Shown: piece after piece, positions 1-12,100 of the stretch
Layout: every line of letters starts with the position of its first letter
How positions within the stretch are numbered: the first letter of the stretch is position 1
NCBI GenBank assembly: GCA_026874595.1
Contig: CM049307.1
Span: forward strand, 27,194,362-27,258,361
From: Sipunculus nudus
Lineage: Eukaryota; Annelida; Sipuncula; Golfingiida; Sipunculidae
Direction of reading: 5' to 3'
Length of the DNA: 64,000 nucleotides
Notes under the pieces: generated by a model
Database searches by the model: none
What the model saw: the letters and a program-made list of their open reading frames with translations, nothing else
What the model was told of the DNA's origin: nothing
Position numbers and translations under genes: made by a program

Positions 1-245
1 GGGTTTAACATGCCTCGTCCCAAACAAAGTCGTTAAACATTGTATCAATGGTACACATGGTTTGTAAAAACAGAGCCAGCTAGTCTGTGAAAAAACACAG
101 GAAACCACATGTTCGTTGTGCGAGTTCTGATCAGTGAACGAAGGCACCAAGGCCGTGTCACGCGCATGTGGATGCAAGTTGCCAGCAGATCGCCGCGGAC
201 ATAAACAATTTTTGTTTAAAATAGTATAGACTACACTATATTCTA

Positions 246-282
<37 letters not shown>

Positions 283-552
283 AATCATAACATGAATGAC
301 TGGAGAAAATTTTACTGATACTGATAGCGGTACATTGTTACAAATGTGTGAATTAATGACAACTTTAACAGCAGGGATTTCTGTATAAATAAGTTGTGTG
401 GCTACGTTTAGTTTAATAGTTAATATTTATATAGTATTATAACAGCATTACTATAAGTATTAGTTATACTTTGAGCCTGCCTCTCTTTCGTAACATAGAA
501 AAGAAACTATATGCATATATATAAATATTTTAATATATATATGTATATATAT
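1..552. other. Intronic AT-rich DNA, no gene seen
   Basis: This stretch is probably part of the long intron in front of the first visible Zasp exon. It contains a TA dinucleotide run at about 248-279 and further TA-rich sequence up to the edge of the foldback element. No open frame or splice-flanked exon is recognisable. Confidence 0.6.
248..279. repeat. TA microsatellite
   Basis: About 32 bp of uninterrupted TA dinucleotides. Similar runs lie at about 3691-3725 and 3903-3950. Confidence 0.9.
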
Positions 553-3500
553 GTCAGAGACGAGATTGAAATCCAGGCGGATTTTAAATTCGCCTAGACA
601 AGATTGCGATTGTGATCTTGCCTAGGCGAGATTGCAATTGTGATCTTGGCTAGACAGATTTTAAACTCGCCTAGACGAGATCACAATCGCAATCTCGCCT
701 AGGCGAGATTAAAATCCATCATGGAGCAGGCCATGATTTTAATCTCGCCTAGGCTAGTTTAAAATCCGTCTGGTGTCATCCAGGCGAGTTTAAAATCTGC
801 CTGATATTACTTAGGCAAGTTTAAAATCTGCCTAGGCGAGATTAAAATAGTGATCTGATCTAATTTCCTAATATATTAAGCATTGTAATTGACATATGAA
901 AGATGTTTTCAGTTGGATTTTCAATATTTTAACACTGAATGGTTATATATAGTTAAAAGGTAATATATTTATTAATATTTACAGAATATTATAGTATTAA
1001 TGTAATAATTAACTTTTTTACAGTAATGTAATAATTATTCATGTGATAATTAACATTAATTTTGGAAACAGAATTATGAAACAGATATTTGATTATTATT
1101 TGAACCTTTGATGTGTTTCATGTGGTCTACAGCATCCTTATCATACCAATTATTTGCTAAACATAAATTAATCTTTATTTTTTTTCTCCAGTTTTCTTAA
1201 CAACCTTGGGATTGTTAATATCACTAATAATTTTTACAAAAAAATCATTTGTAATTGTATTTAAATATATGGCAATTAGAGAGTAACAAGAGGTATATTG
1301 TAGCAAACTTATGAGATATTATAAAGAGCAAATCTGGGGGAAAAAGTCATCCACTTGCATATTTAATCAATCATAGATAGATAGATAGACAGATATAGTG
1401 TTGGGACGATATGGGTTTTTGATATCATGATAATTGTTCAAATTTTATCGCGATATACCGTGATATTGCGATATTTTTAATTATATATAATGGCATTAAT
1501 AAGCCTTCAGTAATGATATTTATAACAACCGCCTTTGTCTTGACCTTATACAAGGGGTTAAGTATTAATATCATTTATACCTATTGTGCCAGTACCACAG
1601 AATGACTCATTAAGTGATGTAAGTTGCATGAAGGTCCTGCAGGTGTGCAAGCTTGAGGCGCTGGAAGTCCTGCCCCCATCGTCAAATCACGCTTGTCAGA
1701 ACTTTCCATCAGTTTCCTATAGCTACATAAAAGCCGGAGAATCCCGGCGAATTTTCGAAGAGTGTGTCATACCAATCATGGCTAAATATACCATCCCCAA
1801 TTTTATATGGCAAAATATGCAACCCATATGGAATGTTCGATTCAGTTGTGACACTTTTATTTTGACATTTTCGTTCTATGCAATAAAAGCATAAATATGT
1901 GAATTTATTGCTCTTTCATTACAATGTTATTTTGTCCTGGAATTCTCAGGCTTAGGTCCTCTCTGATTCATCCTGCTACTTCCGGACATTTCCGACTAAT
2001 CCCGAAGTCTGTAAGCACACAGTTTCACCCACACGCGTGTATTTAAATACATGTGGTTTATGAAAATTTATGTGATTCTCTGAAATAAATTTATTTTGAA
2101 CCTCGAGGGCTTGCTTGTGAACCAAAATCGTGAACAAAATTGATATGGTGGTATCGCGATAATAGGAAAGTTGACGGTATGATAACCGTAGCTGTCAGAT
2201 ATCGTGAAAATACCGCATACCTGTAACCGTCCCAACCCTAGACAGATAGATGGATTAGTTTAGATCTATATAGCTATTACTTCACTATTTAGTGAGTATA
2301 TTACACATTAACATAAACAATCATCCTATTTGATAATTCTTACAGGACAAACAGAACAAATTAGTTGGTTGATCTAGTTCAAATGTTTCTTTTCACCCAG
2401 GTATTCAACACTCAACAGTCAAAACATGTACACTTATGGTACAAAATATGCAGGGTATCAGTATTTATGATGGACTTTGATACACCATCCTTTTTTTAGG
2501 TAATTAAACATCATATGAGAAAAGATACACAGATGTATGCAAGTGAATATTTCTTTGTCTTATTTGGTCTTTTCTTATAATGTATATAATATTCTTCTGA
2601 TCTTTTTTTTTAATGTTTTGTGAGGCATTTTGTGAAGCTTCAATATTTATGTAGACTGTGTTACAAGATAACTGCTTTTTTTTGGACAGTATTATATCAT
2701 ATAAGAAAAAATATGATTTCTAGATTCATAGAGTAATAGATCATTTATGCATGTGAACATGCATTGAATTATATTGATAAAAAATAAATGAGCTATGTTC
2801 CTTTTGTCTTTTTAAAATACTACATTACTAATATTACTAATACCAGTTTCCCTTCAAATTAATATTGACAACAAAATTATTATGTAAATAATCAGCAGCA
2901 GCCCACATCATATATCATTTGAATATGCCATATACAATACCAATGTAAGTTTCTTATTACACAGTTTATAAATAAAAATATAAAATAAAAAATTAATGTT
3001 AATTATTACATAAATATTATAATATTCTGTAAATAATATTAAATATATATTACTTGTGAACTATACATAACCATATTAATAAAAAATATATTATATAAAA
3101 TATTCCATTTCCAAAATTAATGTTAATTATTTAATAATAATATAATATTCTGTAAATATTAATAAATATATTACTTGTGAACTATACGTAACCATTCAGT
3201 GTTAAAATATTGAAAATCTGACTGAAAACATCTTTCATAAGTCAATTACAATGTATAATTTATTGGGAAATTATATCAGATCACTATTTTAATCTCGCCT
3301 AGGCAGATTTTAAACTCGCCCAAAGTGATATCAGGCAGATTTTAAACTCGCCTGGATGACACCAGACAGATTTTAAACTCGCCTAGGCGAGATTAAAATC
3401 ATGGCCTGCTCCATGATGGATTTTAATCTCGCCTAGGCGAGATTGCGATTGTGATCTCGTCTAGGCGAGTTTAAAATCCGTCTAGCCGAGATCACAATTG

Positions 3501-3582
3501 CAATCTCGCCTAGGCGAGATCACAATCGCAATCTCGTCTAGGCGAATTTAAAATCCGCCTGGATTTCAATCTCGTCTCTGAC
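553..3582. mobile_element. 3 kb foldback element with ~500 bp inverted arms
   Basis: The left arm (553-1069) and right arm (about 3107-3582) are reverse complements over roughly 480-520 bp. Both begin at the outer edge with GTCAGAGACGAGATTG. The outer 340 bp of each arm are built from short modules around the palindrome CTCGCCTAGGCGAG and its variants, alternating orientation, so each arm can also fold on itself. The inner part is AT-rich. A partial extra copy of the inner right arm lies at about 2985-3073. Both flanks are (TA)n, so the target duplication cannot be read with certainty. No transposase frame is present; the only sizeable open frame belongs to the nested hAT element. The structure fits a foldback or MULE-type non-autonomous transposon, with family assignment left open. 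Confidence 0.8.
1396..2240. mobile_element. Non-autonomous hAT element nested in the foldback element
   Basis: The element is 845 bp long. It starts TAGTGTTGGGACG and ends with the reverse complement of TAGGGTTGGGACG. It is flanked on both sides by the identical 8-mer GACAGATA (1388-1395 and 2241-2248), the target-duplication length expected for hAT transposons. Subterminal sequence on both sides carries further inverted GATATCGCGATA-like motifs. An open frame at 1586-1894 (102 codons) lies inside, but it shows no hAT transposase feature that I recognise and is probably chance. Because it interrupts the unique centre of the 553-3582 element, it inserted later. Confidence 0.8.
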
Positions 3583-3687
3583 ATATATATACACACCTAG
3601 CCGTTACCATATATTCTTGTTACATGTACTTATTGACAATTTTTTTACTCGCTATAATATATTAATTTACAACTACTATTAATATAA

Positions 3688-3727
<40 letters not shown>

Positions 3728-3900
3728 CTGTTACATGAACTTATTGGCAATTTTTTTAGCTTTAGCTTGTTAATTCATAATTTTTAATTAATTCAAAATA
3801 ACCATATTACTATAAACTTTATTATGATAATTTTTTATATAATTAATATTGAACTATATTATTAATATTATGAAAAGTGCAGAAGATTGGAGTTTTATAG

Positions 3901-3953
<53 letters not shown>

Positions 3954-6324
3954 ATCAATATGTATTACCCATCTCAGGCAAGTCTTATTTAGTTATGCCT
4001 GATGCCAAGTTTCTGGTTAGGAGTGAGCCATTTGATACCAATGGGGAAAGGGGGGGGGTGAGAAAAAAGCATCATTGCAACATCCTCTAAATAACAATTA
4101 TGTGCCATGCATCAAATTACAATATATAAAAAGCTATATTTTTTTCTGGCCTGTGCCATTGATTTGAATTAATTAGATTTAAATGGCATACTCTTGACCT
4201 TTTTACTAATCTGTCAAATTTCTGTAGGTAGTGGATCAGTAGATATATATTTGATATTCAGTGTATCGGTGTGTATTGTGCTCTTGTCTAACAGCAGCTG
4301 GTCCAAAGCACTTGTATGAAGTAAAATTTATTAATTTTATAGTAAAAGTATATTATTTTTAGCATACGTATTATACACTTTGTATTCTGAGGATTCTCAA
4401 GAATTGATTAGTGTTAAAACTCCATAAAAACTATAAATTAGGAAAATGTAAGCTGAAAAAGGTGTATGCTATAAAAGGACTTCCATATAGTAAATATATT
4501 TGCTTTTTTCCCACTGCGTTTTATTCATGTTCAACTGACATGTCATGTTTAAGTAAAAGGTTTATTTACTGAAAATGATCTGCTTTATTTGTGGTCCAGT
4601 AATATAAATATATACGCCAGTAGCATAATTTATATATAAATATTATATTTCTGCACATGTTAAGAGATGACATTGACAAATCCATGAAAAGCTACCATAC
4701 AAAAACTCTCTAATAATCATATTTTCTTAATTTCTTTGACACTTAAATATTTATCCCAGATCATGAAAGCCATAAACATCTTCAACAGAAGGCTAATAAT
4801 TTATATTACGCATTAACAGTGACAAATAACAGGGTAAACAGTTATGTTTATTGCATTATAATATATTTTTTAATGTCTTGATATGCTCCCCAAAAGCTAT
4901 ATTATAATTTATATTTACCATCCCATTACCCAAGAGTTAAAGACATTTTTGTAATTTTGAAATAACAATAATCTTGTCCAGCAGTTTTGGCTTTTGCATG
5001 CTGAACTGTGAAAATTAAAGTGAAACATTTCCGTTTTGTCCATGACAGGGTCAGAGGGTTATCAGTATTCATTATTTCCTCAGTGATTAGTGTGGATTAT
5101 TATTAGGAAATATAAAAATATTAAAGCATTATCTGGACTAAAGGGAATTATGTCTTGAAATACTGGTCTTCAACATAACAGTATTATAATAAACTGTTTA
5201 ATTTTATTAACACAGAAATCATGACACTGAAAATTTGAGATAGTTATAAAGATGCATTTCGAGGAAAAAAAGTTTATCTAATCTAAATACTCATGATTCA
5301 TAAATGGTTACTAACCTTCATATTAAAGTGTTGACAAAGACATTTCTACATATAAATAAGATAAATGTGAAGCACCGTCACGTGTCCACTTGAATATTTC
5401 ACCAGTGTGATTCTGTGAGCCACATGGAGTGAGCGACTGCACAAGTGCCAGTATTTGTTACATTTTGTTTAAAAAGGCCAGCAGAAAAGCTCTAACCTAC
5501 TTAGGAGCAATGTGTTACACTTATAAAGGGTGCCATTTTCTATGGGAGGCGTCCACTGAAAATATTAATAGATATATAGAAAGGGTTCGAACGTGACGGT
5601 TCGCCATTTCTGCATTGCACATGTCTGGTCAAGGAACGTGTTTTGGTAATGGTGACCTTTGACCCTGACTAGCATGCATTGCGAGTCGCGAGATGCTGAA
5701 ATGGTCTATTCAGGGATATGTTCATTTATTTACAAAAATGAAATGGGAAGTAGAGCAGAGTTATATTACCAAGAGGCTCGAAGGTCAGATGTGTTCATAT
5801 TTCTACGGACTGTAAAATCGTTTATCCGTAATTAAAACTGGAGAACTGAAATTATGGCCCGTAATTCTAAATATCTGGAAATATTAAATTAATATTTATT
5901 CAAAAGGAAGAACTGATGTATTTACTCCTGGTCCTGACTAATTAGGAATGCATCACCGGTTCGTTTCTGCAGGTGTGACAACGCCTAATTACCCAAGTTG
6001 TACACACACAGCACACCCTTCGCTGGGGCTTGTGCTCATTTGAGCAGTTGTAGGTGTGAAAACTACCACCGGCTGAGTCCCCTAATTAATCTTGTGTCTT
6101 GCAATGTCAGGTTGTTCACACTTGCATACCATCCGGCCATGAGAGAGAGTAGATTTTGAGCCGATCATGTCGGACTCTGATACGCTCGAACTTGTACTCA
6201 TCTAAAGAGTTTAACAGAGCAGTCAAATCTATCTCTTCTATATCAGTAACACCATGACACGCAAGTTCATTCACAATTTAGCAAATCTTCACCATGACAA
6301 CACAGCACTCAAGTTTCATGTCAG
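3583..6324. other. Intronic AT-rich DNA with TA microsatellites
   Basis: No coding exon is recognisable here. TA runs lie at about 3691-3725 and 3903-3950. A direct repeat of about 36 bp (TTACATG-ACTTATTG-CAATTTTTTTA) occurs at 3611 and again at 3724. A GGTTCGAACG box occurs at 5585 without a matching upstream A box. The remainder is plain intron-like sequence. Confidence 0.55.
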
Positions 6325-6444
6325 ATGGAGTCAGGGTCTCGCAAGCGCAAATGCCATGTCCTGTCACTTGAAGACAAGCTCAGCATTCTGGAGAGACTTG
6401 ATCGAGGCACCAAGGCAGCTGAGCTTGCCAGAGAGAAAGATTAA
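6325..6444 (+). pseudogene. Pogo/Tigger transposase N-terminal fragment (CENP-B-type HTH)
   Basis: The ATG at 6325 opens a 39-codon frame that reads MESGSRKRKCHVLSLEDK, followed by a LSILERLDRGTKAAELA-type stretch, and stops at 6442. This is the start of the CENP-B N-terminal helix-turn-helix of pogo/Tigger transposases: a basic start, then Ser-Leu-Glu-Asp-Lys, then a Leu-rich helix and a Gly turn. The rest of the DNA-binding domain and the DDE catalytic domain are missing. The frame runs into non-coding sequence after the point where a normal protein continues. Recognition is from family knowledge only, but the match is distinctive. Confidence 0.65.
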
Positions 6445-6760
6445 CTGGTACATGTACTTCACTGACAAATAATCTTAATTAAGTAATAAAAGATATTTTA
6501 ATAGCTTGATTGAAAGTTTGATTTGTTCATTCTGTGTAAGTAAAAAGGTATTTATAAAAAATTATTCTGTTCTGGTCCATTTTTTTATAACTATGATAGC
6601 TAACCGAAGTCCATGACAAGGTACCACCATTAAGTAGTAAAACCGGGATGACAACATCGATGAAACAATTTTATTTTACAGATGACCGTTCATCTGAACG
6701 AACGTTTATCCAAACAAAATCCGTGTCCCCCGAGATGTTCAGATGAACGGGGCTCCACTG
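6325..6760 (+). mobile_element. Internally deleted Tigger-like transposon remnant
   Basis: The transposase start at 6325 is followed at 6690-6760 by a sequence that ends in GAACGGGGCTCCACTG and is directly followed by TA. Read on the other strand this is CAGTGGAGCCCCGTTC, a typical pogo/Tigger terminal repeat next to a TA target site. An internal copy of TTCATCTGAAC pairs with GTTCAGATGAA within the end. The left terminus is not identifiable, so the true left border lies upstream of 6325 or has been lost. Confidence 0.55.
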
Positions 6761-8977
6761 TACCTTCATATTCGTTCAGTAGGCAGTGCCACCAACAGGC
6801 CATGGATTTTTCCTTCAATAAAAAAAAAGAACATGGTATATGAAACTATCCTTTTTTGTCCTCTAAAAATGATGTACTGTAAATCCTCTCAAGCTTGGCA
6901 TATTTCTCGTGTAAAATTTAGAAGTTTCTCCAGCTTCAGGGTAAATTAGATGAATATCAGCTGAAACTTGTAGCTGTTTTACTGCTTCCTTCATAACTAC
7001 ATGGTAGATCTTCTGTTGTTGCAAAGTTTGAGACAGGAGAGGTTGTTTGAATAATTTTTTGTAGACACACTTATTATACAGATACTGGTATTTTCTTTAT
7101 AATCAAACTAATAAATGATCATTGAATCTGAACAAAAACAGATATTAATGTTTCATCTGGTGGAGAGCTATTCGTATCATGTGTTGTCACTCCCTCTGCC
7201 TGATGATGTCCTGTCATTACATTGACTTGTTTCAGGTCATTATTATTTTTGCTGTCTCTGTACAAGTTTTTTTGTTAAGCTTTAGGTCATGAAATTATTC
7301 ATGACATAGTACAACATCATGTATTGCACAAGTTATTCTGTATTAAAAGTTTTCCTTATTGTGTTAGTTTGACATGAAACACTGGTCGTTTCCTCTTGTG
7401 GTTGTTGTATTGTCAGTGCAGTTCTCTGGGCCCTCACACAGTACAGTTAAGGGATTAGAGGTTTTGCGGTTACATTGTGCAGGTGTGTGAGTTGTTGGTA
7501 CTAGATCATCAGGACGTGTAGGTATTTATACGACTATTATTTCACCCTCCAGATAGAGTGCCAAGAAGAGTGATAATACCAGTCTGACACCCGCCTCAAG
7601 AGCTCACCGATTTATTGTGGACTCTGATTCATAGGACAGCTCAAAACCAACTTGCAGCTTTGTGCTGGCTTGTGAAGTTGCACAGTGTAGGCCTTGCTTT
7701 TAACAGGCTGGTGTTAATGTACTGCCTGCCTCAAGGGCATGATGTGTTTGTAAGGTCATGGTGTACGGCTACATGCACACACACACATAGATGCACACAT
7801 AACCACTGGTCATACATGGTGATGTGATAGCTTGTGTTTCTCGTTATTTACATCATGTATAACACTGAGTGGTTAATTCAGGTGTGACCTCAGTGGTATT
7901 CTGTGAATGTAGACTAGAAACCAACAGTAACGCATATATTTACATTAATGTGTCTAAAAATTCATCATGAATCTTCTTACAGCAGATTTAAAAATATATT
8001 AGGGTGATAAACTAGTCAATATGTTCAGTACAAAATATATTTATAAAGACCTTTTCATTGGCAAAATTGAATTCATGTAAATGTCTGTCATTGGCCAATC
8101 TAAACAGTCGTTGTTATGTCTGTGGTACTTCAAAGTGAACATATTTGTTTAGTGAGACCCTTGTTTCTAATAAGCCCCTTGACTTAATAATAGGATAAAA
8201 TATTCAGGACTTGATTCTTGTCATTACTGTGCACATGGTGTCATAGTCACCTATCTCAGCAGGTGGTAAGATTTCCCCTCATTTATTTAATTATAAATTT
8301 AAATTTTACATCAGTCAAGTAGATGAAGCTGAGACAGCTGAGTTGAAACCAGAAGAATCTGTAGAAATTGGTGATAACAGCTGACTGTAGATGTTTTGGA
8401 AGTATTTATGACAATTTGCAGTAACTTTTTCTTTATGGAATTTTTTTTTATGATGATGTTGATAACATGAGTAATATTGATGGCAATGAATATACAAGAT
8501 GATGATTATGTTTATGCGGATCGTGATGATAGCACTGATGATGTAGTAGTGGGAGTGATAATGATTATATGGTGATATTCTTGAGAGTGATGAAGATAAT
8601 CGTATTCATCATGATTCTGTTAATGAAAATGATAGTATTGATAAGTATGTCAGTTTTGAAAGTGACAGCATTTACTAGATGTATAGTCGCAGCCCACATG
8701 CCTCGCTGGAATCCTAAAATTTCTTTCGTGTATATCTGTGGGCACAGTGTGTCTTTTCATCATCCAGGTTCCCAGGTCAGCTCTAGAACAAAGCCAACCC
8801 TAATACCTGTGAATGGCTGTGGCTTAAATCTGTGCAGAATTTTTTGGGTGAAGTTGAAGTCAACCAATAAATGTGACCAACAGAAAAATATAATACCTCT
8901 CTTCAGGACAGAAGTATAAAAATGGTACTGATAATGCTTATGATAATGAAGATGATGATAATGATGATACATTACAG
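6761..8977. other. Intron sequence with a decayed GAT-rich array
   Basis: No exon is seen before the acceptor at 8977. From about 8440 to 8640 and again at 8925-8970 the DNA is a degenerate GAT/ATG-rich trinucleotide array, interrupted by about 290 bp of ordinary sequence. Open frames over this array encode only low-complexity Met/Ile/Val or His/Tyr runs and are not considered genes. Confidence 0.5.
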
Positions 8978-9129
8978 GTAACACCAGGAAGCTTGGCAGA
9001 TAAATGTGGCCTCAAACCAGGAGACATCCTGACCAAGATCAGCGGGACATCAGTGGAGCAGTACCGTCACAAGGATGCCCAGCACGCCATCTTGACCGCG
9101 GGTAACTCACTGGAACTGACACTCACCAG
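8978..9129 (+). CDS. Zasp: Zasp exon: second half of PDZ domain
   Basis: The acceptor ATTACAG ends at 8977 and the donor GTAAGC begins at 9130. The exon enters in phase 0 and leaves in phase 2. It reads [20 protein letters not shown], then continues with a segment ending NSLELTLTR. This matches the PDZ strands beta3 to beta6, including the PGD-I turn. The Gly-Phe-containing carboxylate-binding loop would be on the preceding exon, which is not in the window. A degenerate GAT-rich array lies immediately before the acceptor. Confidence 0.9.
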
Positions 9130-12100
9130 GTAAGCTTATCATTATTGTCATAACTAGTGGTAGTAGTAATTTTGCTTAAGCTAAGTAGGACTGTTATATC
9201 ATATATCAAGGAGGACAGCAGTCAAAATTGCCATTTGTTGAGGTAGGTCACAAGTTGTGGGTTGTCAGGTTTTTTTAGTGGAGAGGGAGGACCTGTCATA
9301 CATCAGTCAGCTAGGACATGTTTATGGGTCTGTATTTGGCCACATGGACAAATGTCTGCCTCTATGATGCCCCATCATTTCATGTCTGCAGCAAGGTGGC
9401 TAGCACTGGACACTAGTCTGTTCAATTGTACCCAAGACTTTTTGAGAATCTTGCTACTTGGAGGGAGAGAAGACCAAGATTTTATATATGGCTTAAACAT
9501 CTCAGGAACCACTAGATTTGCAGGTCAATTGATTGAATTGAATTGAGCTGTCAAAACCATACCTACTGCCAGATAACATGTTATTAGCTCAGCTGACTGT
9601 AAGTCATCTGAGCTTTAGCAATCACTCTTTGTCCGTCGTTCCTCCGGCCGTCTTGTCGTCTGTCCGTTAACAGGGCACAAATCGTAATTGCTCGACCTTG
9701 AATCTACTGACTTAAAATCCAGAGAGGTCCATGAAAAAAATCTCCCTGGAAACCGTAAATTAGGTCTCTGTTACCAATATTCTTCCAGCTATAGGGCACT
9801 GAAGTACCCCCCCCCCCCCAGAATAATGGAAAATTTCATACAAAAGCTCAAGTAACTGAACAACTAATGCATAGATCACCATGATTTTTTGCTTTCATAT
9901 TGATCATGCAGTGTTTTATCAGTTTCTGCAGACTGGTGGTGCCACCTGTATTTTTCAATTTTTTATGACTTTTTAGCCCTCAGCCCTTAGGCTGATGGGC
10001 TATTGTCGTCATCCAAGCTGTCCGTCCGGCCGTCCGGCGTCCGTTAACTTTTACCTTGTGAGCGGGATATCTCTAAAAGGATTCACCGTTGGAATTTTAT
10101 TTCTACGCTGAAGATGTTTATCAACAAAATCTCGGTCAAGTTCGAAAATGGGTGACCTTGACCTATTTTTCTACATTTTAGAGCTGAATATAGAAAAACA
10201 CTTTGAAGTTTATTTCTCTGGAACCATTCAGTGGATTTTCACAAAACTTACTATGATCATTGGGACTGGTGGTCTGCACCTGCTGCACAAGTTTGGGGGC
10301 ACTACCTACAATTTCTGATTTTTAATGAATTTTTATCGGATTTTTCAACTTTGGTCTTGTGAGCAGGATATCTCTAAAAGGATTCACCATGGGAATTTTA
10401 TTTCATCATTTAAGATTTATATAGACAATATCTCAGTCAAGTTTGACCTTGACCTATTTTTCTACGTTTTAGAGCTGAATATAGGAAAACCCTTAGAAGC
10501 TTAATTCTCGGAGACAATTGGGTGGATTTTCACAAAACTTACTATGATCATTGGGACTGGTGGTCTGCACCTGCTGCACAAGTTTGGGGGCACTACCTAC
10601 AATTTCTGATTTTAATGAATTTTTATCGGATTTTTCAACTTTGGCCTTGTGAGCAGAATATCTTCTAAAAGCATATGGTGGATTGTTATGAAACATGGTA
10701 CATACCTCTCCAGTTTAAATTTATAACTGAGACATATACAGGTATACATCCATGAGAGAACAAATATTTTGTACTTGTTACTGTTACCACCTATAAACAC
10801 TGTTCTTTTGGCTGAGGGCTTTTGTCAGCTTCTGCTGATATTCTAGTTTTCTCTATTTTTGTAACCTTTAAAGATCTGTCAACAGGGCACAAATCGTAAC
10901 CGCCAGACCTAGAATCTTCCCACTTGACATCCAGAGAGATCCATGAAAAATCTTCTTGGAAACGTGAAATTAGGTCTCTGTTACTCATATTCTTCCAGCC
11001 ATGGGGTTCCAAAGTACCCCCAAAGAAAATGAAAAATTTGATACAAAAGCTCAAGTAGAGCATTATAGGTGCCTTCAAGCTAAGAGCAGATTCCATTGGG
11101 GGACTGATGTTGGCCATTTGCACATGGTTTGGCTGAGACCTCTGTCACACCAGGGAGGGAACCCTCGCACTGGAACAGGGTTAACGTGGGCTCCCGGGCA
11201 GAAAACCTACAAAGCACCTCAAACAGCCACTGGCAAGACCATTTGTAAGCACTTTAACAGTCGTGTAGGATGCCATTTTGTTGACTGTAAGTTTGCACAT
11301 GTTTGTTCCCTAAAGAACTGTGAGGGGAAACATCCAGCGAGTCAGAATGAAGATAAAACTAGGAGCTAGGATAAATGGGAACCCTCGCACTGGAACAGGG
11401 TTAACGTGGGCTCCCGGGCAGAAAACCTACAAAGGACCTCAAACGCCACTGGCAAGACCATTTGTAAGCACTTTAACAGTCGTGTAGGATGCCGTTTTGT
11501 TGACTGTAAGTCCAGCGAGTCAGCATGAAGATAAAACTAGGAGCTAGGATAAATGGGCCCCCCCCCCCCCCCCCCCCCCCCCGCCCACAGGCTGTGCTTG
11601 GACACATGGGATCAAGAGCTGCGCGGTGACAGGGACAAAGATTTCGTTTTGAATGGGATTAAAAATGGCTTCGCTATTGTTGATTAAACAGGGAGCCTGT
11701 GAACTCTTTACAAAAAATCATGTTTCAGCTGTTAAAAATAAGGACTTGGTGTCTAAGCAAATCAAAACAGAAATTGTTCATGGTAATTATTGTGTGGTGC
11801 AAACAAAACCAGAAATTGTTAGCCCTTTAGCACACATGAGCTCAATGTCCGCATTTATTTGTAGGAACCAGATCCATTCATCTGCAGCAGCTAGATCGGG
11901 AATCGAATGCTGTGGCTTGACAGGCTTTCGCGGATGCTATCAAGAGAGCTTATTCTTGTCATCTTGTGGCCTATTGGAATTAGGGTGAATCAGTGAAGAT
12001 CCCCATGCTGCCTATTTCAGAACAAAATTTAGCATGTTATATAGTCCATCTGTCTCACAGGCTTAGTTACAACAGTATTAAACAATATCTTAATGTCGTG

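Noticed and set aside
1586-1894. 102-codon open frame on the + strand
   Set aside because: It lies inside the nested hAT element and shows no transposase motif or other domain. It is taken as chance.
5585-5600. GGTTCGAACG box resembling a tRNA B box
   Set aside because: No A box at suitable distance and no cloverleaf-like arms nearby.
1-8977. Search for the N-terminal PDZ exon of the Zasp gene
   Set aside because: No splice-flanked segment with the expected Trp-Gly-Phe-Arg carboxylate-binding loop was found, so it is assumed to lie left of the window.
8315-8984. Open frames on both strands over the GAT-rich array
   Set aside because: They translate to low-complexity Met/Ile/Val or His/Tyr runs caused by the trinucleotide repeat.
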